A DNA stretch of 64,000 nucleotides from Prorocentrum cordatum (GCA_963575745.1 CAUYUJ010018726.1:186001-250000), one strand, 5' to 3'. Positions 1 through 10,250 are shown, counted from the stretch's first letter. Program-made: numbers and translations. Notes: generated by a model not told the origin, from the letters alone.

Positions 1-393
1 TTGCTTCCTGCCCTGTCGTTGTGGGAACTACTGCTACAAAGACAGGTTCCATGTGCGTTCATGGAAGATAATCAGGCCGCAGGTGAAGTAATACAGGCCG
101 GAGGTTCGATGAAGTTGATGCAACTCCCGCGCGCCCACCGCGTTGATGCTGCTGTAATGTCTGGGCAACTTACGCGTGGAATTGTCACATTACAATACGA
201 ACGTACCCAGAATGAGGCGGCTGATATTGGTGCAAAACGTTTCGCAGATCCTGCAGCGTGGGTCGAGGTTCTTTACTTGGTTGACCTAGTTACCCTTAAA
301 TTCTGGAAGGTCAACCGATACCAGGACTATCTCGCATCGGCGTTCAATGATGGACTTACCCTGAAACCCGGGGGGTTCTCGAGCCCCGAATAG
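1..393 (+). CDS. Ty1/copia-type RNase H, C-terminal fragment
   Basis: This is the end of a copia-like Pol polyprotein whose upstream part lies outside the window. The 130-residue frame has the copia RNase H signature in order: LWELL near residues 7-11, MEDNQAA at 21-27 with Asp23 in the DNQ position, the LPRAHRVDAAV box at 42-52, and TQNEAADIGAK at 69-79 with Asp75 in the usual ADxxTK position. RNase H of this class removes the RNA strand during reverse transcription. A TAG ends the frame at 391, but the same frame stays open beyond it into the next conserved segment. The family call is from motifs (seen); activity is unlikely because neighbouring parts are broken (inference). Confidence 0.72.
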   Translation: MLPALSLWELLLQRQVPCAFMEDNQAAGEVIQAGGSMKLMQLPRAHRVDAAVMSGQLTRGIVTLQYERTQNEAADIGAKRFADPAAWVEVLYLVDLVTLKFWKVNRYQDYLASAFNDGLTLKPGGFSSPE

Positions 394-1510
394 GTCCGAA
401 AGCCGCGGTGCGTCCGGCGGGGTTTGCGAAGAGCAAAAAGATGCAACAAAAAGAAAAGGGTAACCAAAGGATTGCTTGTGACATCCGTGCCCATGCAGCA
501 CGCGGACATGGCTAAAACATCCAAGGTGGATGCTGCGGCAGCCGCTGAAGCAGGAACCGACGCAGCACCCGGCACAGCCGGCAGTGTTGACAGCCAGAGA
601 CCCTCCGGGGTTCATTAGGGCGATTCCAGGAAAAGCTTTCAACAGCGACAGTCACGAGAAGATAAAGAGATGATGGCTATGTTCGAAATAACTGGTATTT
701 CATCGGATGCCTCAGATAGACCCATACAGTCCACCGAGCAAGTGGATTGCAATGACATTGCCGATGTGGCTGTAGCAGAGTTGAATGATCATGTGTCAGT
801 GTCATCGATTGAGCAGCCAATGGAAGACCGAGCCCAGCCGCTGTGGGAAAAGGAGTGCAACGTAGAAAGATTGATATTTGAATACTGCTGTGGGGCGAAC
901 AGCAAGATAGGTGATTCAATAAACTTCGTTGACAACTCATGTCGGGTTATACGATACACTGAAAACGAGGATATGAGAAGAGAAAAAGGTAAAAATAAAG
1001 CACTCACGGATATACAGGAGTTCCAGGGAAAAACACATGTCACTAGGGCCTCAATTCCGTGCACTGGAGGCTCTCCTTGGTGGTTTGTTAATGAGGCTCA
1101 CTACTTTCGCAAGGGCGCCCATAGATCTCTAGGAAGGTGTCGAGGAATTCGAACGGATTTTCGATATCTCTTTTGGGAATTTAAAGAAATCGCGCGTGCT
1201 GTCGTCAGTGCGGGGGGGCATAGTTTGCAGTGAATGCGCTGGAAGGATCCTCGGTTGAACGCGTTTATGAGAGAAATAAGAATGCGCAAGATAGTGTTGC
1301 ACGGATGCGCATATGTATCGAGAGACAGGAAAGGAATTTTCATGAAAAAAACCATGGACCATTGCATCAACATCCAATATCTGTACTAATGGTTTAGAGC
1401 GGAGATGTGACGGTACGCATGCACATGCGGAAGCGCGTGGTAAGGACTGCAAGCTAGCTGAAGAGTGCACAGACGAATTTGCGAAACAAGTTGCGCGCTG
1501 TTGCATGCTC
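394..1510 (+). pseudogene. Copia-linked FEYCCG/IPCTGGSPW protein, broken
   Basis: The frame continues from the RNase H with only a TAG at 616 before a TGA at 1231. It contains FEYCCGANSKIGD (about 867-905) and IPCTGGSPWWFVN (about 1053-1090), then SAGGHS near 1209-1226, where the family I recall from dinoflagellates reads GGHVAFEWP. The sequence seems to lose a few codons there and resumes as RWKDPRLNAFMREI. At the A7 run 1345-1351 the frame moves by one, giving KKPWTIASTSNICTNGLERR and then DEFAKQVARCC to about 1500. The order FEYCCG, IPCT, EWP recalls motifs I, IV and VI of cytosine-5 methyltransferases, but that is inference. Function unknown. The breaks indicate a dead copy or homopolymer errors. 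Confidence 0.55.
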
Positions 1511-1760
1511 TTCCTCTCGTCCTCCTCCATCCTGTCACAGTGTATGCGCCGCTGCCATTTCTCCCATATGCATGCGCGGGACCGCCGCCGGTCGCGAACC
1601 CCAGAAGAGGAGACGCCGCCTTGCCGCAGCCGCTCCCCTCCCGTCGGCCGCGGGCATCATTCATCCGCCTTCCGGCGATTCCACCGCCTGACAAAAGGAG
1701 CTCGTGCCCTCCCGGTGGTGCAACCACTTGGGATGCGCATGAAGGATTGCCTCCGGTATG
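1511..1760. other. GC-rich interval, no recognised gene
   Basis: Base composition rises sharply compared with both sides. Several frames are open only because the DNA is GC-rich, and their predicted peptides are Arg/Ser/Pro-rich without a motif. It may be an inserted piece separating the methyltransferase-like segment from the next protein-like tract. Confidence 0.4.
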
Positions 1761-2517
1761 ATTTTGTTCGCGAATAGCTCATCTAAGCTTGTGGAAAAAG
1801 ATTGCTGCGAAACTGGAAGTTTGCGGCCCCCGAACGGCACGGCCGCTAGCGAAGCTGAAAGTGCCAGTAATGCGCACATCAGAACATTATCCGAAAATGC
1901 TGGACGACGCAGAATTAGTCGTTACGGACCATTCAGATGGTGAGTCGAAACCAAGCGAGGCCAAGTCTTTTGGAAGATATTACCAGAAAATGGTCCAACG
2001 TCGACTTGCGACACGCGTACCATTTGGACTCCGAGCATGATGAGAAAGAACTGTTGTGCGATGAAAAGGTACCGCACATGCCTCGCGGGCGATGGATGCA
2101 ACCAAATGCGGTGACACGAAATGGCTGTGTATATTTTCGGGCAGACAGTGTTGTTGTGGAACTCAGAGAAGAATTGAAATTGGTACGTGAACCGGTGGTG
2201 CAAAGGTTGTATAATACAGGATCTGTTGACCCTTGGATTGTATTCTGGGCAGCCTGCGAACCTGACCCCGATGGAAATTTCGGATGTATTTTCGATGGTT
2301 CGCCCCAGTTTTAGCGCAGATCAAGGAGGGGCAGTATTTTCAGTCAAACATTGACCCGAGCATTTCGTTCAGATGTAGATTCTTCACAGGGCCTTCTGGG
2401 GATCCAACGAGCAAACCTGTCCGATTTTGTGAGCGCGGGGAACTCATAGGACCGATGCTTGGGACTGCTCAAACTCTTTACGTGGCAGGGACCGGCTTTT
2501 TCGCCACCATAAACTAA
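1761..2517 (+). pseudogene. Unrecognised protein-like tract, three frames
   Basis: Good-quality peptide moves between frames. Around 1860-1990 it reads MLDDAELVVTDHSDGE. From about 1960 it reads in another frame (DITRKWSNVDLRHAYHLDSE) to a TAG at 2312-2314. Frame 1 then carries VLAQIKEGQYFQSNIDPSIS through LYVAGTGFFATIN to 2517. Mixed acidic and aromatic content and normal codon variety suggest former coding sequence, not chance. I do not recognise the family. A CGGC-ACG-GCCG hairpin lies at 1835-1845. Confidence 0.4.
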
Positions 2518-2587
2518 GAAGTCTAAACTCCGCTCACCGGCACAGTCGCCTGAGAAGGAAGAGCCGCTCCTGAGAAAGGATTGTGTA

Positions 2588-3596
2588 TTGGCCCGAAAGG
2601 TCAACTCTCCACTCGAGCGCATGGGCGACGAGGAAGGTCAGCCGCCGGTTAAGGTGGCTAAGACCGAGTCTCCCATGAACGTCGACACAGAAATAGTTTC
2701 TTCGGACATCGCACTTTCAGATCCGCCTGTGGGCGCTCCGGGGGGAGCGAGTTCTTCGAGCTCTGGCGCCGGGCATGGTGCTTCGGGCGGGGGTGCTTCT
2801 TCTGGGTGCCCCAACACCGGCACGGCCGGGGGTTGGGGATCGCGGTCAAATGCCAGATGCCAGACCCGGCGGCGGAAATAACTGGCGGAACCCCGACGGC
2901 CCAAATGGGGGCGGAGGAGGAGGTCAGCCCCCTGATCCTCGACCACCTGACCCTCCTCGATCGGATGAAGTGGCAGGTGGACCTGATTCGCTTTATTTTG
3001 CCCGCGGAATTTGGAACGCACTTCAGCACAGACAGCGAACAGGGGCCGGCACAGCCGCACCCTTGCCAAACGGCGAAGTGTTTGACGAATGGCTTCGCTG
3101 CATCAGAGATATAACAATGCTGTATGTTGACGTGGTAGATCCTTCCCTTGAAAACTCACTGGGATGGCTTCGATGCCAGCAGTGGTGCCAAGCCATCACA
3201 ATGACGGCGGAAGCGCATGGGCATGGTTGGATTCCTTACAGCGGTGAGGATTTGGCCGCAATGATGCGGACTGGCAGGCACCCAAGATATTTTTTGGCTT
3301 TTGGAACCGAGTACGCGCAAAGGACATGAGTGCTTGGGTGCTGTCACGCATCTTATTTCTGATTCTACGTGTAAACTCAGCGATGCAAAGAACAAGAGGC
3401 TTGGCCCCGGCTCAAGTCCACAATCCTTTATGAGGGATAATATTTTTGGATCGGACGTAGACGTTGAATGTGGAGCATGTGGGCCAACGCTTTTAGAATT
3501 GATCAAGAAGGAACATGCGTCGAAAATTCAGGTTTCCATTCGCATGTCCGGCTTCAGGCCAGGGCAAAATATGCCAATACAGTATATGTATGTACG
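2588..3596 (+). pseudogene. Gly-rich linker plus unrecognised domain, broken
   Basis: The start (TTG at 2588) gives an acidic then Ser/Gly-rich stretch (EEGQPPVKVAKTESPMNVDT, then GGASSSSSGAGHGASGGG). Near 2830 the frame changes to one reading GGGNNWRNPDGPNGGGGGGQ and a globular-looking part, EVFDEWLRCIRDITMLYVDV, to a TGA at 3327. Near 3300 another frame takes over: GHECLGAVTHLISDSTCKLS, then FGSDVDVECGACGPTLLELI, to the TA repeat. The segment GHECLGAVTHLI resembles the HGRSVGALHSIL box at 5.47 kb. Function unknown. Hairpin motifs occur at 2818-2828 and 3047-3057 inside the linkers. Confidence 0.4.
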
Positions 3597-3632
<36 letters not shown>

Positions 3633-3634
3633 TT
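3583..3634. repeat. TA dinucleotide microsatellite
   Basis: An almost pure TA run with a few TG and CA interruptions follows AGTATATG. It separates two protein-like tracts and encodes a Tyr/Ile run in the overlapping frame. Confidence 0.9.
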
Positions 3635-3639
3635 GAACC

Positions 3640-4941
3640 ATGCATGATATTGCCGACGCGGAATATAATATCACAGGACTTCCAGGAGCGAAACAGAAGA
3701 ATGCTGAGCCCCAGAAATTGGCGGCATTGCTTGGACAATTCTTCGAGACAGCTGAGAGGATGATCGACGGGGCTGTCAAACGTTCCAAGTCGGGAGCCAT
3801 TCAGATATTTTATGTTGGCGGAGATCGCAGATGCTGGCGATCAGAGAGTGGATCATTTAAAATGAACCCAATATGGGATGACATTGCTACTTTGTGGCGC
3901 GCACGCATGACTCCGCGCATCGAACGTTGCAAGACCACAGGCATTCAGCCCAAACTAATGATTTTGGACGGCGCATGTTTGTATCGGTAACTTCGTCACA
4001 CTGAGTACCGATATCACTTCGTTGACAAACATGAGTCATACAAGTTGGACAAAGACGGTAAAACCGTCGATGTCCAAGGAGGTGAGTTGATGGCTGGTCA
4101 CATGGTGGAAGCGGCTCGATTGGCAGCCTGGTTATTTTGCCAACCCTCTGGCGGCTCAGCCGCCCAGGGGTGGGCTTATAACAGCGAGTTGCGAACGGAT
4201 GGATATGCGAAGGTTGAAACTACATATGAGGAGCATGTCATGCATTGGACAAACTGGTGCCCTACCGAGGGCGCCACTCCAGTTTCGATACTCGAAACGC
4301 TCCAATTTGTTGACCCGCCCACCACAATTCTTTTCAATTCTGATGGGTTAGGAGAAGGAGCGAGGCATTCTTCATTTTCGCCAGAGTGGACAGAGTTTAT
4401 CTCGAAGGAAAGTGGCACTGAGAAATATTTGAAGTGGAAAGAGCACCATTACTTCCAAGCGAGGAGCTTGCCTTGCAGTCCTGGCACGACTCCTGAAGGA
4501 CGAGCTATGCGCCGCGTTGGCGAAAATCTCTTCATTTATCAATTTATGCAGGGCACGATAGAAGCATTGGGTGCATCTCGCCCGCTCTCCTCCTCACCTA
4601 CCAATTCCACCAAACGAATTGCCTGGCGAGCCTCCAGGGCACAGCCCTCGCCGAGGCAGGACGACCAATTGGAGGCTAGCCCTGCTAGTGCAGTTCCGGC
4701 TGCCAGTCCTACTGGGCAATCGTTGCAAAACCCGGGTGACCCGGGTGGCCTTATTGGACCTGGCACAGCCGCGAGTTCAATTAAGAATCGGGCACGCCCA
4801 GTGGAACCTGTTAGAGTACTAACTGCTGTTTCTGACGCGGAGCATTGCGAAAGAACATTGAGCGGCAAATGTCCGGAGAACTCGACCGGAGGAGCCCTGG
4901 GTAGCAAGAAAAAAAGGAAATATCCCATTCGACTCCTCTGA
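3640..4941 (+). pseudogene. Unrecognised protein with one in-frame TAA
   Basis: A single frame runs for about 430 codons and is interrupted only by TAA at 3988-3990 (MILDGACLYR, stop, then LRHTEYRYHFVDKHESYKLD). The N-terminal half has the composition of a folded domain (AALLGQFFETAERMIDGAVK; SGAIQIFYVGGDRR; PKLMILDGA). The central part includes SVSxx-free acidic and aromatic stretches such as FVDPPTTILFNSDGLGE. The C-terminal 130 residues are Pro/Ser/Ala-rich and end in the basic run LGSKKKRKYPIRLL, which could be a nuclear localisation signal. Hairpin motifs lie at 4152-4162 (Gly-Ser-Ala) and, with one mismatch, at 4761-4771 (Gly-Thr-Ala). No family is recognised. Confidence 0.5.
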
Positions 4942-4966
4942 TGGCATTCGTAGATGGCCAATTAAA

Positions 4967-5674
4967 TTGCCACGCCAGTCGACACTTGGATCGACTGAAG
5001 GAGATGGTGGACAGTCCTCGAAGATTGTCTCTTCGAAACCCTTGAGTGCCAAGGAGCTAGCCAAACGTCTCTATAGCAAAAATAACATATGGCCAGGAGA
5101 AGATTATGACGTTTTGGTGTCCAAACTAAAGAACAATGAAACGTTTGACCATAACGCAGCTTACAAACGATTGCGCGCCGCGTCAAATTGGGATATATGG
5201 TTGGCAGAACAGTTGCTCCGAGACAGTGCGAAACGTTTGAAGTTGATTGCAGAGTGCGTGATCCCAAATTGGGCAAAGTTCTTCATCGCAAGACGTGGCC
5301 GCACAGCATCCGGGGAACCGAAGACGATCGTTGACCGCATTGCGTGGGAGAAGGCAGCTGTTGTGCAGCACGCCAGAAACGAGCAGTGTGTTCAGTTGAC
5401 ATTACCTCTTAAAGTAAATGAAGGGAAATTGGAAGAGCTGGCTTCGGACAAACATTGGACTAGGCAGTCCCACGGAAGATCCGTTGGGGCGCTTCATTCG
5501 ATTCTCGAAGGATGCCAAATTCTCCCGTCTGACCCAGAGTGTGGGGGGAATGTGAAAGGGGCGAATGTCGGAATCTATTCTTTTGCGTGCCCAGATGACA
5601 ATCCTGCGACTCATCTGAGATACGCGATGGCGGAAGAAACCTGTTGTGATGGATATTGGGATTATGGTCTTTAG
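4967..5674 (+). CDS. Protein with ADP-ribosyltransferase-like HG...GIYSF box
   Basis: An open frame of 235 codons. The first 80 residues are charged and helical in character (SAKELAKRLYSKNNIWPGED; LAEQLLRDSAKRLKLIAECV). The last 80 contain SHGRSVGALHSILEGCQILP, then GGNVKGANVGIYSFACPDDN and PATHLRYA. The layout (H-G near a strand, a helix, G-x-x-G-I-Y, then RYA) is that of PARP/ART-fold enzymes and of KptA-like phosphotransferases. Whether this is an active enzyme is inference. The TAG at 5672 falls where the peptide is still good (DGYWDYGL), and the protein probably continued in the overlapping downstream frame. Two related-looking boxes occur at about 3.32 and 10.2 kb. Confidence 0.5.
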   Translation: MPRQSTLGSTEGDGGQSSKIVSSKPLSAKELAKRLYSKNNIWPGEDYDVLVSKLKNNETFDHNAAYKRLRAASNWDIWLAEQLLRDSAKRLKLIAECVIPNWAKFFIARRGRTASGEPKTIVDRIAWEKAAVVQHARNEQCVQLTLPLKVNEGKLEELASDKHWTRQSHGRSVGALHSILEGCQILPSDPECGGNVKGANVGIYSFACPDDNPATHLRYAMAEETCCDGYWDYGL

Positions 5675-6809
5675 GAGTCACCCGAGGGCCGTCACCGGAG
5701 ATGGTGGTCCAACGCAACGATGCACCACGAACGCTGATCAAGTTGTGGTGAACGAAGTACGCATGTATCATTTGGCCCCCGCCGCACACCATGCACACGG
5801 GTCTGGTGCTCGGACACTTTTGCGACACTTCTTGGATGGAGGTGAAGCAATTGAGAAGAGCTTCGGCGTGGAACGAACGAGAAGCAGAGGGGGATCTGAC
5901 TTGATAAATAAAGTCAGAAATCCGCGATGTGAACGGGTTCCCGACCTATCACCGATTGAATGGCCAGACAATGCTTCGCCATGCCTTGAGTGTGACTCTT
6001 CGATGGAGAGTGCGTGGGGTTACTTGGGGAGCAAGGGTTGCAAACTTAATTGCCCGCGCCCGTTTCTGGATGGAGCGGAGGAGAGGACTAATCAGCTTGC
6101 CCAGATAACAAAAGAGGTCACGGCCAAGCCATCGGCGCAGCCGACTGGCGGGTCTGTTCTTCGTGTGCCTAAGCAGCCTCTGCGCTTCGAAGACTCTCAG
6201 GAGCCTAAACCTCCGCCCCCCAAGGTTACTAGACCCCCTGTGCCTCCATTGCAATGCCTAAGAGCCGGGGGGATCTGGCGGCTGTCGGGTCGGATCACGA
6301 CTCTCGAGACGGGAACTAGCCCTCGTTGGGAACCGTTGCCGGGCAATGCGGCGAAATTGCCGCCGCCCCCTCCTGCGCCTGCCCCAAAGGCAGTGGCTAA
6401 GCCGAGGGGCGCTGATCATATGCCAAAGAGAGAGCCAAAGGCGCCGCCACCAGGAGTACGAGAGGGACGGAGGCCTTTTATCAGGCAAGAGCCACCTCCA
6501 GCAAATGCAGATACGCCGGCTTGCAGAAGTCCACAGGGCCTGCCCGTGCCTCCGACGCCTCTTCCGAGGGGCCCACCACGGGTCGACCCACGCTATAACA
6601 GAGAGGGGTCAACTCCTCAGTCAGAGGCGCAGCCTAAGGGACCTTTGATGGCTGAGGCAGATCTGAAATCAATGGGAATTTATACATCAGAAGACTTTGG
6701 TGTTCTTGAATATCCTTTCCCTGAGCCTCCTCCGGACGGGCCCGGGGATGCTGGGGTGCTGAGAATTTGCGCCGGATTGACTTGTCGCTGCCCCCGAGCG
6801 ATCTTCTAG
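5646..6809 (+). CDS. Proline-rich hypothetical protein segment
   Basis: This 387-codon frame overlaps the end of the previous one by 29 bases. It probably continues the same protein after a frame change, because DQVVVNEVRMYHLAP near 5742-5785 is well formed. The middle and end are a long low-complexity Pro/Lys/Ala linker (PPPPPAPAPKAVAKP and similar, about 6170-6640). The end is an acidic segment, SMGIYTSEDFGVLEYPFPEP. No catalytic motif seen. A hairpin motif sits at 6133-6143. Here the longest frame reads Ala-Gln-Pro rather than the usual Gly-Ala-Ala, which hints that the true frame differs locally. Confidence 0.4.
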   Translation: MMDIGIMVFRSHPRAVTGDGGPTQRCTTNADQVVVNEVRMYHLAPAAHHAHGSGARTLLRHFLDGGEAIEKSFGVERTRSRGGSDLINKVRNPRCERVPDLSPIEWPDNASPCLECDSSMESAWGYLGSKGCKLNCPRPFLDGAEERTNQLAQITKEVTAKPSAQPTGGSVLRVPKQPLRFEDSQEPKPPPPKVTRPPVPPLQCLRAGGIWRLSGRITTLETGTSPRWEPLPGNAAKLPPPPPAPAPKAVAKPRGADHMPKREPKAPPPGVREGRRPFIRQEPPPANADTPACRSPQGLPVPPTPLPRGPPRVDPRYNREGSTPQSEAQPKGPLMAEADLKSMGIYTSEDFGVLEYPFPEPPPDGPGDAGVLRICAGLTCRCPRAIF

Positions 6810-7720
6810 ACGAAGAACCCGTGTCACTGGTTATTAAGTTGGCGATGATTCTTCTCGCCGTGCATTTTGGACCGCAGTCGAGCGGAGCGCACTTGTCACT
6901 CCGCGATGAGCTCGCGTTGCTCTGGCGAGTTCGCCCCGGACGAACTGGCATCGATCATGTTCGGGAGCTTACAGAAGAAGAAACAACCTTTGTGAGGGAC
7001 GAAATGATGACTTGGGCGCATCGCTACCTAAACCAAACAAGCGAAAATAGAAACAAACCCTCTGAATACTCTCTGCCTCATAAACATTGGGATCATTATT
7101 TGCGCCATTTCCTTCGCATTCTATATCCAGAGTGCATTCCGACAGATGAGATCCCGAATATCAGGATGTTTGATGACCCTATGACGTTGACCGGCACAGC
7201 CGGGGCCGACGTCGGCGAGGGAGGAGGAGCACGAACCTCTGCGGTTGAAGAGCTTCCTGACAAAGACAACAACGGGTCAGATGAATCGGAGAAGGAAAGA
7301 GATCCAAACGACAATAGGCTGAGGATTCCCTAGATTGGGGAAATGAATTTTATGCTGTGTTCTGAAGAAACGGATGCCGATGCAAGTCCTGCGGCAATGA
7401 CTTGGTTCTCGCGCGCGCGTCTTCCGCCAGCGCCTGACCATGAGCAGCTCCGGCCTGAGGGGCAATGCCCACCAGGCAGGATTAGAAATGTCCGCCACGC
7501 AGCGGTGAGCACTGATGACCAACCTCTATACCTTCCGTCGCAGCAGAAGGGACATTTTCGGGAAAATACAAATGATGAAGCGCGGAAAAGAGTGACTGAA
7601 GCCCACGGGGCCGGTCCAGCACCTCCACGTATTATGGCCGTCCGTGGGCGTGCATACCATGCGATCAAGGATAACGCGCGCATGGCACAAGACCCCGCCC
7701 GCATTTGCAATGCTTGGTGA
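6767..7720 (+). pseudogene. Unrecognised helical protein, in-frame TAG at 7331
   Basis: It begins at a TTG but more likely continues from the preceding Pro-rich frame by a one-base shift. One frame then covers about 316 codons with a single TAG at 7331-7333 (NDNRLRIP, stop, IGEMNFMLCSEETDADA). The first 130 residues look globular (SLVIKLAMILLAVHFG; SLRDELALLWRVRPGRTGID; HWDHYLRHFLRILYPECIPT). An acidic linker follows with the hairpin motif at 7192-7202 reading Gly-Thr-Ala. The second part is Pro/Arg-rich. No family recognised. Confidence 0.42.
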
Positions 7721-8842
7721 AATAGAAACAGACAATTTCGAGTCAGCGCTTGGATTTCTCCAAGCAGAATTTGATTCGGATGGCCGGCCAGACTCCCTTC
7801 CGCAAGAGGCTTATAATGCACTGATCCCCTTGATACTGCCAAATGCCGCTACCGGCGCAGCCGAGGGGGCGGAGGCGACATTCTTAACTTATAGCCGTAG
7901 GACTGCCATGCTGGGACGTGCAGACCTCTGGCGGAAATGCAGCCACCGACCTCATGCGCAAGCACAAACCATAAGTGAGTGCGTGGTGCACATGGCGAGA
8001 CATTGCGCTGAGTGCGCCCGATCATCGGGCGGGTGGGTGTATGTCGGTGACCGCATCCAAAAGATGACGAGTGATGGTATTTCGCATGCCACTACTGCTC
8101 TTGCAATGCACGCTTTCATGATGATGCCATCTGGAGAGATCGATGTTCTTGGCATACTAGCAGATGATATTGCAATCATTGATAGAACACAAATACATGC
8201 GCAATGGAGTTCTTTCCTGAGCCCAGACACCTCACACGACACAGTCGCTGATGAGGAATACGGGAATGTAATCGTCAATGTGGATAGAGCGGAACGGGCC
8301 ACCAAGCCCATGCCGCTCTTCTTCCGTGCGTGTCGAGGACACTCTTGTTTTGCTCACAACATAGAGCGTATGTATGCACCTTGCGAAATTGGAATGGCAC
8401 GGTGTCACGGACACCTGTTGCACGTTAGATCCTTGGATGCCATAAAGGAATCAACGCTGGGAAACGGGACCATTAAATACCCGGACAAACCCAGCGGATT
8501 GCGTAAAGCACTTGATTGCGGTCTTCTCAGATTAATACAAACAAAGCGTGAGTTCCATACGGAACACGCCCGGTCTGTTCCTCACTGGCTCAGCCAGCGT
8601 AAGGGTGGTGAGGCTCCACCAAATAGAGCGTCTCAGCCCGAGGGCGCCGCTTCTATCGGCGGTGGGCAACCGACTCAAGGACAGCGGCCCCGTCCGATTA
8701 CCCTTTTTTTTTGGACATCGATGCGACGCACAATGAGCAGTGGCCGTATCTCATCGTTTTTAACGGGCGGGTAGCAACACGCCTTCGATATCGCAGCTGT
8801 CGCGATGGGACTCTTGTTGCGGCGGGTGAGGCACGTTTATGA
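7644..8842 (+). pseudogene. Unrecognised conserved-looking protein, frameshift at a T9 run
   Basis: From about 7707 the peptide is well formed: NFESALGFLQAEFDSDGRPD, VVHMARHCAECARSSGGWVY, GEIDVLGILADDIAIID. It includes a Cys/His-bearing stretch and ends its first frame in a Gly/Pro/Gln linker. At the T9 run 8704-8712 the frame changes by one. The new frame, LDIDATHNEQWPYLIVFNGR then VATRLRYRSCRDGTLVAAGE, runs to a TGA at 8840. The continuation is clearly better protein than the unshifted frame, which ends at 8774. A hairpin motif occurs at 7853-7863 (Gly-Ala-Ala). Function unknown. Confidence 0.45.
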
Positions 8843-10250
8843 ATTGTTCTCGGATTGTGCAACTATCCGTGATTAGACAGGTTGGGAGAAACCATGTACC
8901 ACAAATGATGTGGAACCTAATTTTCTCCGAAGAACCGTCCGCACGGGAGATTGCCTTCTCGTCTGATACAATGAGAACGTGGATTTTCTCTGACGAAGAA
9001 GTAATTGACACTGGGCGGGGTCCGCTCACCGAGGAACAAAAGGCCTTTATCGGGCGGAAAATGTGGAGTGATGATGGAGACATCTGTGCCGACTGCCATG
9101 CTGTTAGGGCAGGTTTTGGACATTGTTTGCATTGTCTGGCTAACGTCAGGTATAAAACATATGTCAAGGTGAATTACATGCAGTCGCCTGCGGAAAATGC
9201 GTCATCTGCTGCATGGGCGACGCTTGGTCTGGGGCCTCGTCGACCGGATCCCCCAAGGGGAGAGAACCGGTTTAAGGCCATTGCCAACATATTAAGGGCA
9301 CTGAACAAGAGCTCCGCTGATGCTTTGGATAAGTTGGGCAAAGTTGAACAGCGCCAGCGTCAATGCGCTATGCATGGAGACGCCCGTCTTAAGGTGGCAT
9401 CTGCCGGAGGCGCATATACGACTTCTATGCCAGGGGCTGTTCCTTCATGGCGACCACGCAGCGCCTCGGCGCAGCCGCCGGCACTACATGGGCCTTTCTT
9501 TCAGTATCTCGAACCCCTGAAGCTTAGATTCATTGATTGGTTGAAACACAAGCACGGAGATGATCGCCCCACTGCTGCCACATGGTGGCCATGTATCTGG
9601 ACACGTGATCTGGACCAATATGCTCCCCCTATGAAGTGCTCTGCGCTTGCTGCTTTCGATTGGGATCATGTGAGCGCAGATCACATTCAACCCGAAGGAG
9701 GCTGGGCCAGATGGGAACAACAGATGGGGGGAATTGGGCTCGTTATTCCAACGCTGTATATGTTAATGTATACTTTTGAAATGGCGAAACGAGCGTCTGT
9801 ATTGACCACGGTGGGAGACAGTGATCCCCAAATCATTGCCGCACTTCATCACCGGCCCAGTCCCGCCAACGAAGTCATTTCACAACGTGAGCAAAGCGCT
9901 CACATGTCGATTGGTGTATCGAATAAGCATGTCGCACAGCGACATTACATGATTCTTCCACATTGAGATCGGCTTTTCTGGCGAGATATGGTTTCTATGT
10001 CGGGCTGCATGTGCGATTATAAACAAGACAATGCAACATGCGATAGGTCAGAGGCTATTAAGGTAGCAACGCAGTTTATTATCGAATACCTGTCGGATGA
10101 GCCAAGTGCAAGACCATTGGATACGCGCGCGATTCACGACGCACCGCCTGGATTGCAGGAGCTTGTAGATAGGATTTGGGACCAGCCATTCCACCGCATC
10201 CCTACTCACGGAAGATCGGGGGGAATTTTGTTAGCTGTACGCGAGGTGAT
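8839..10250 (+). pseudogene. Cys-motif protein, in-frame TGA, HGRSGG box near its end
   Basis: One frame runs from 8839 to 10479 with a single TGA at 9964-9966; the convincing part ends near 10250. The N-terminal part is strongly protein-like (MMWNLIFSEEPSAREIAFSS; TWIFSDEEVIDTGRGPLTEE) and carries a possible zinc-binding cluster CADCHAVRAGFGHCLHC at about 9091-9140. A low-complexity region with a hairpin motif (9467-9477) follows, then FFQYLEPLKLRFIDWLKHKH and GGIGLVIPTLYMLMYTFEMA. After the TGA the frame continues DRLFWRDMVSMSGCM and reaches PFHRIPTHGRSGGILLAVRE near 10190-10245. This last box resembles SHGRSVGALHSIL at 5.47 kb. I cannot name the family. Confidence 0.48.
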
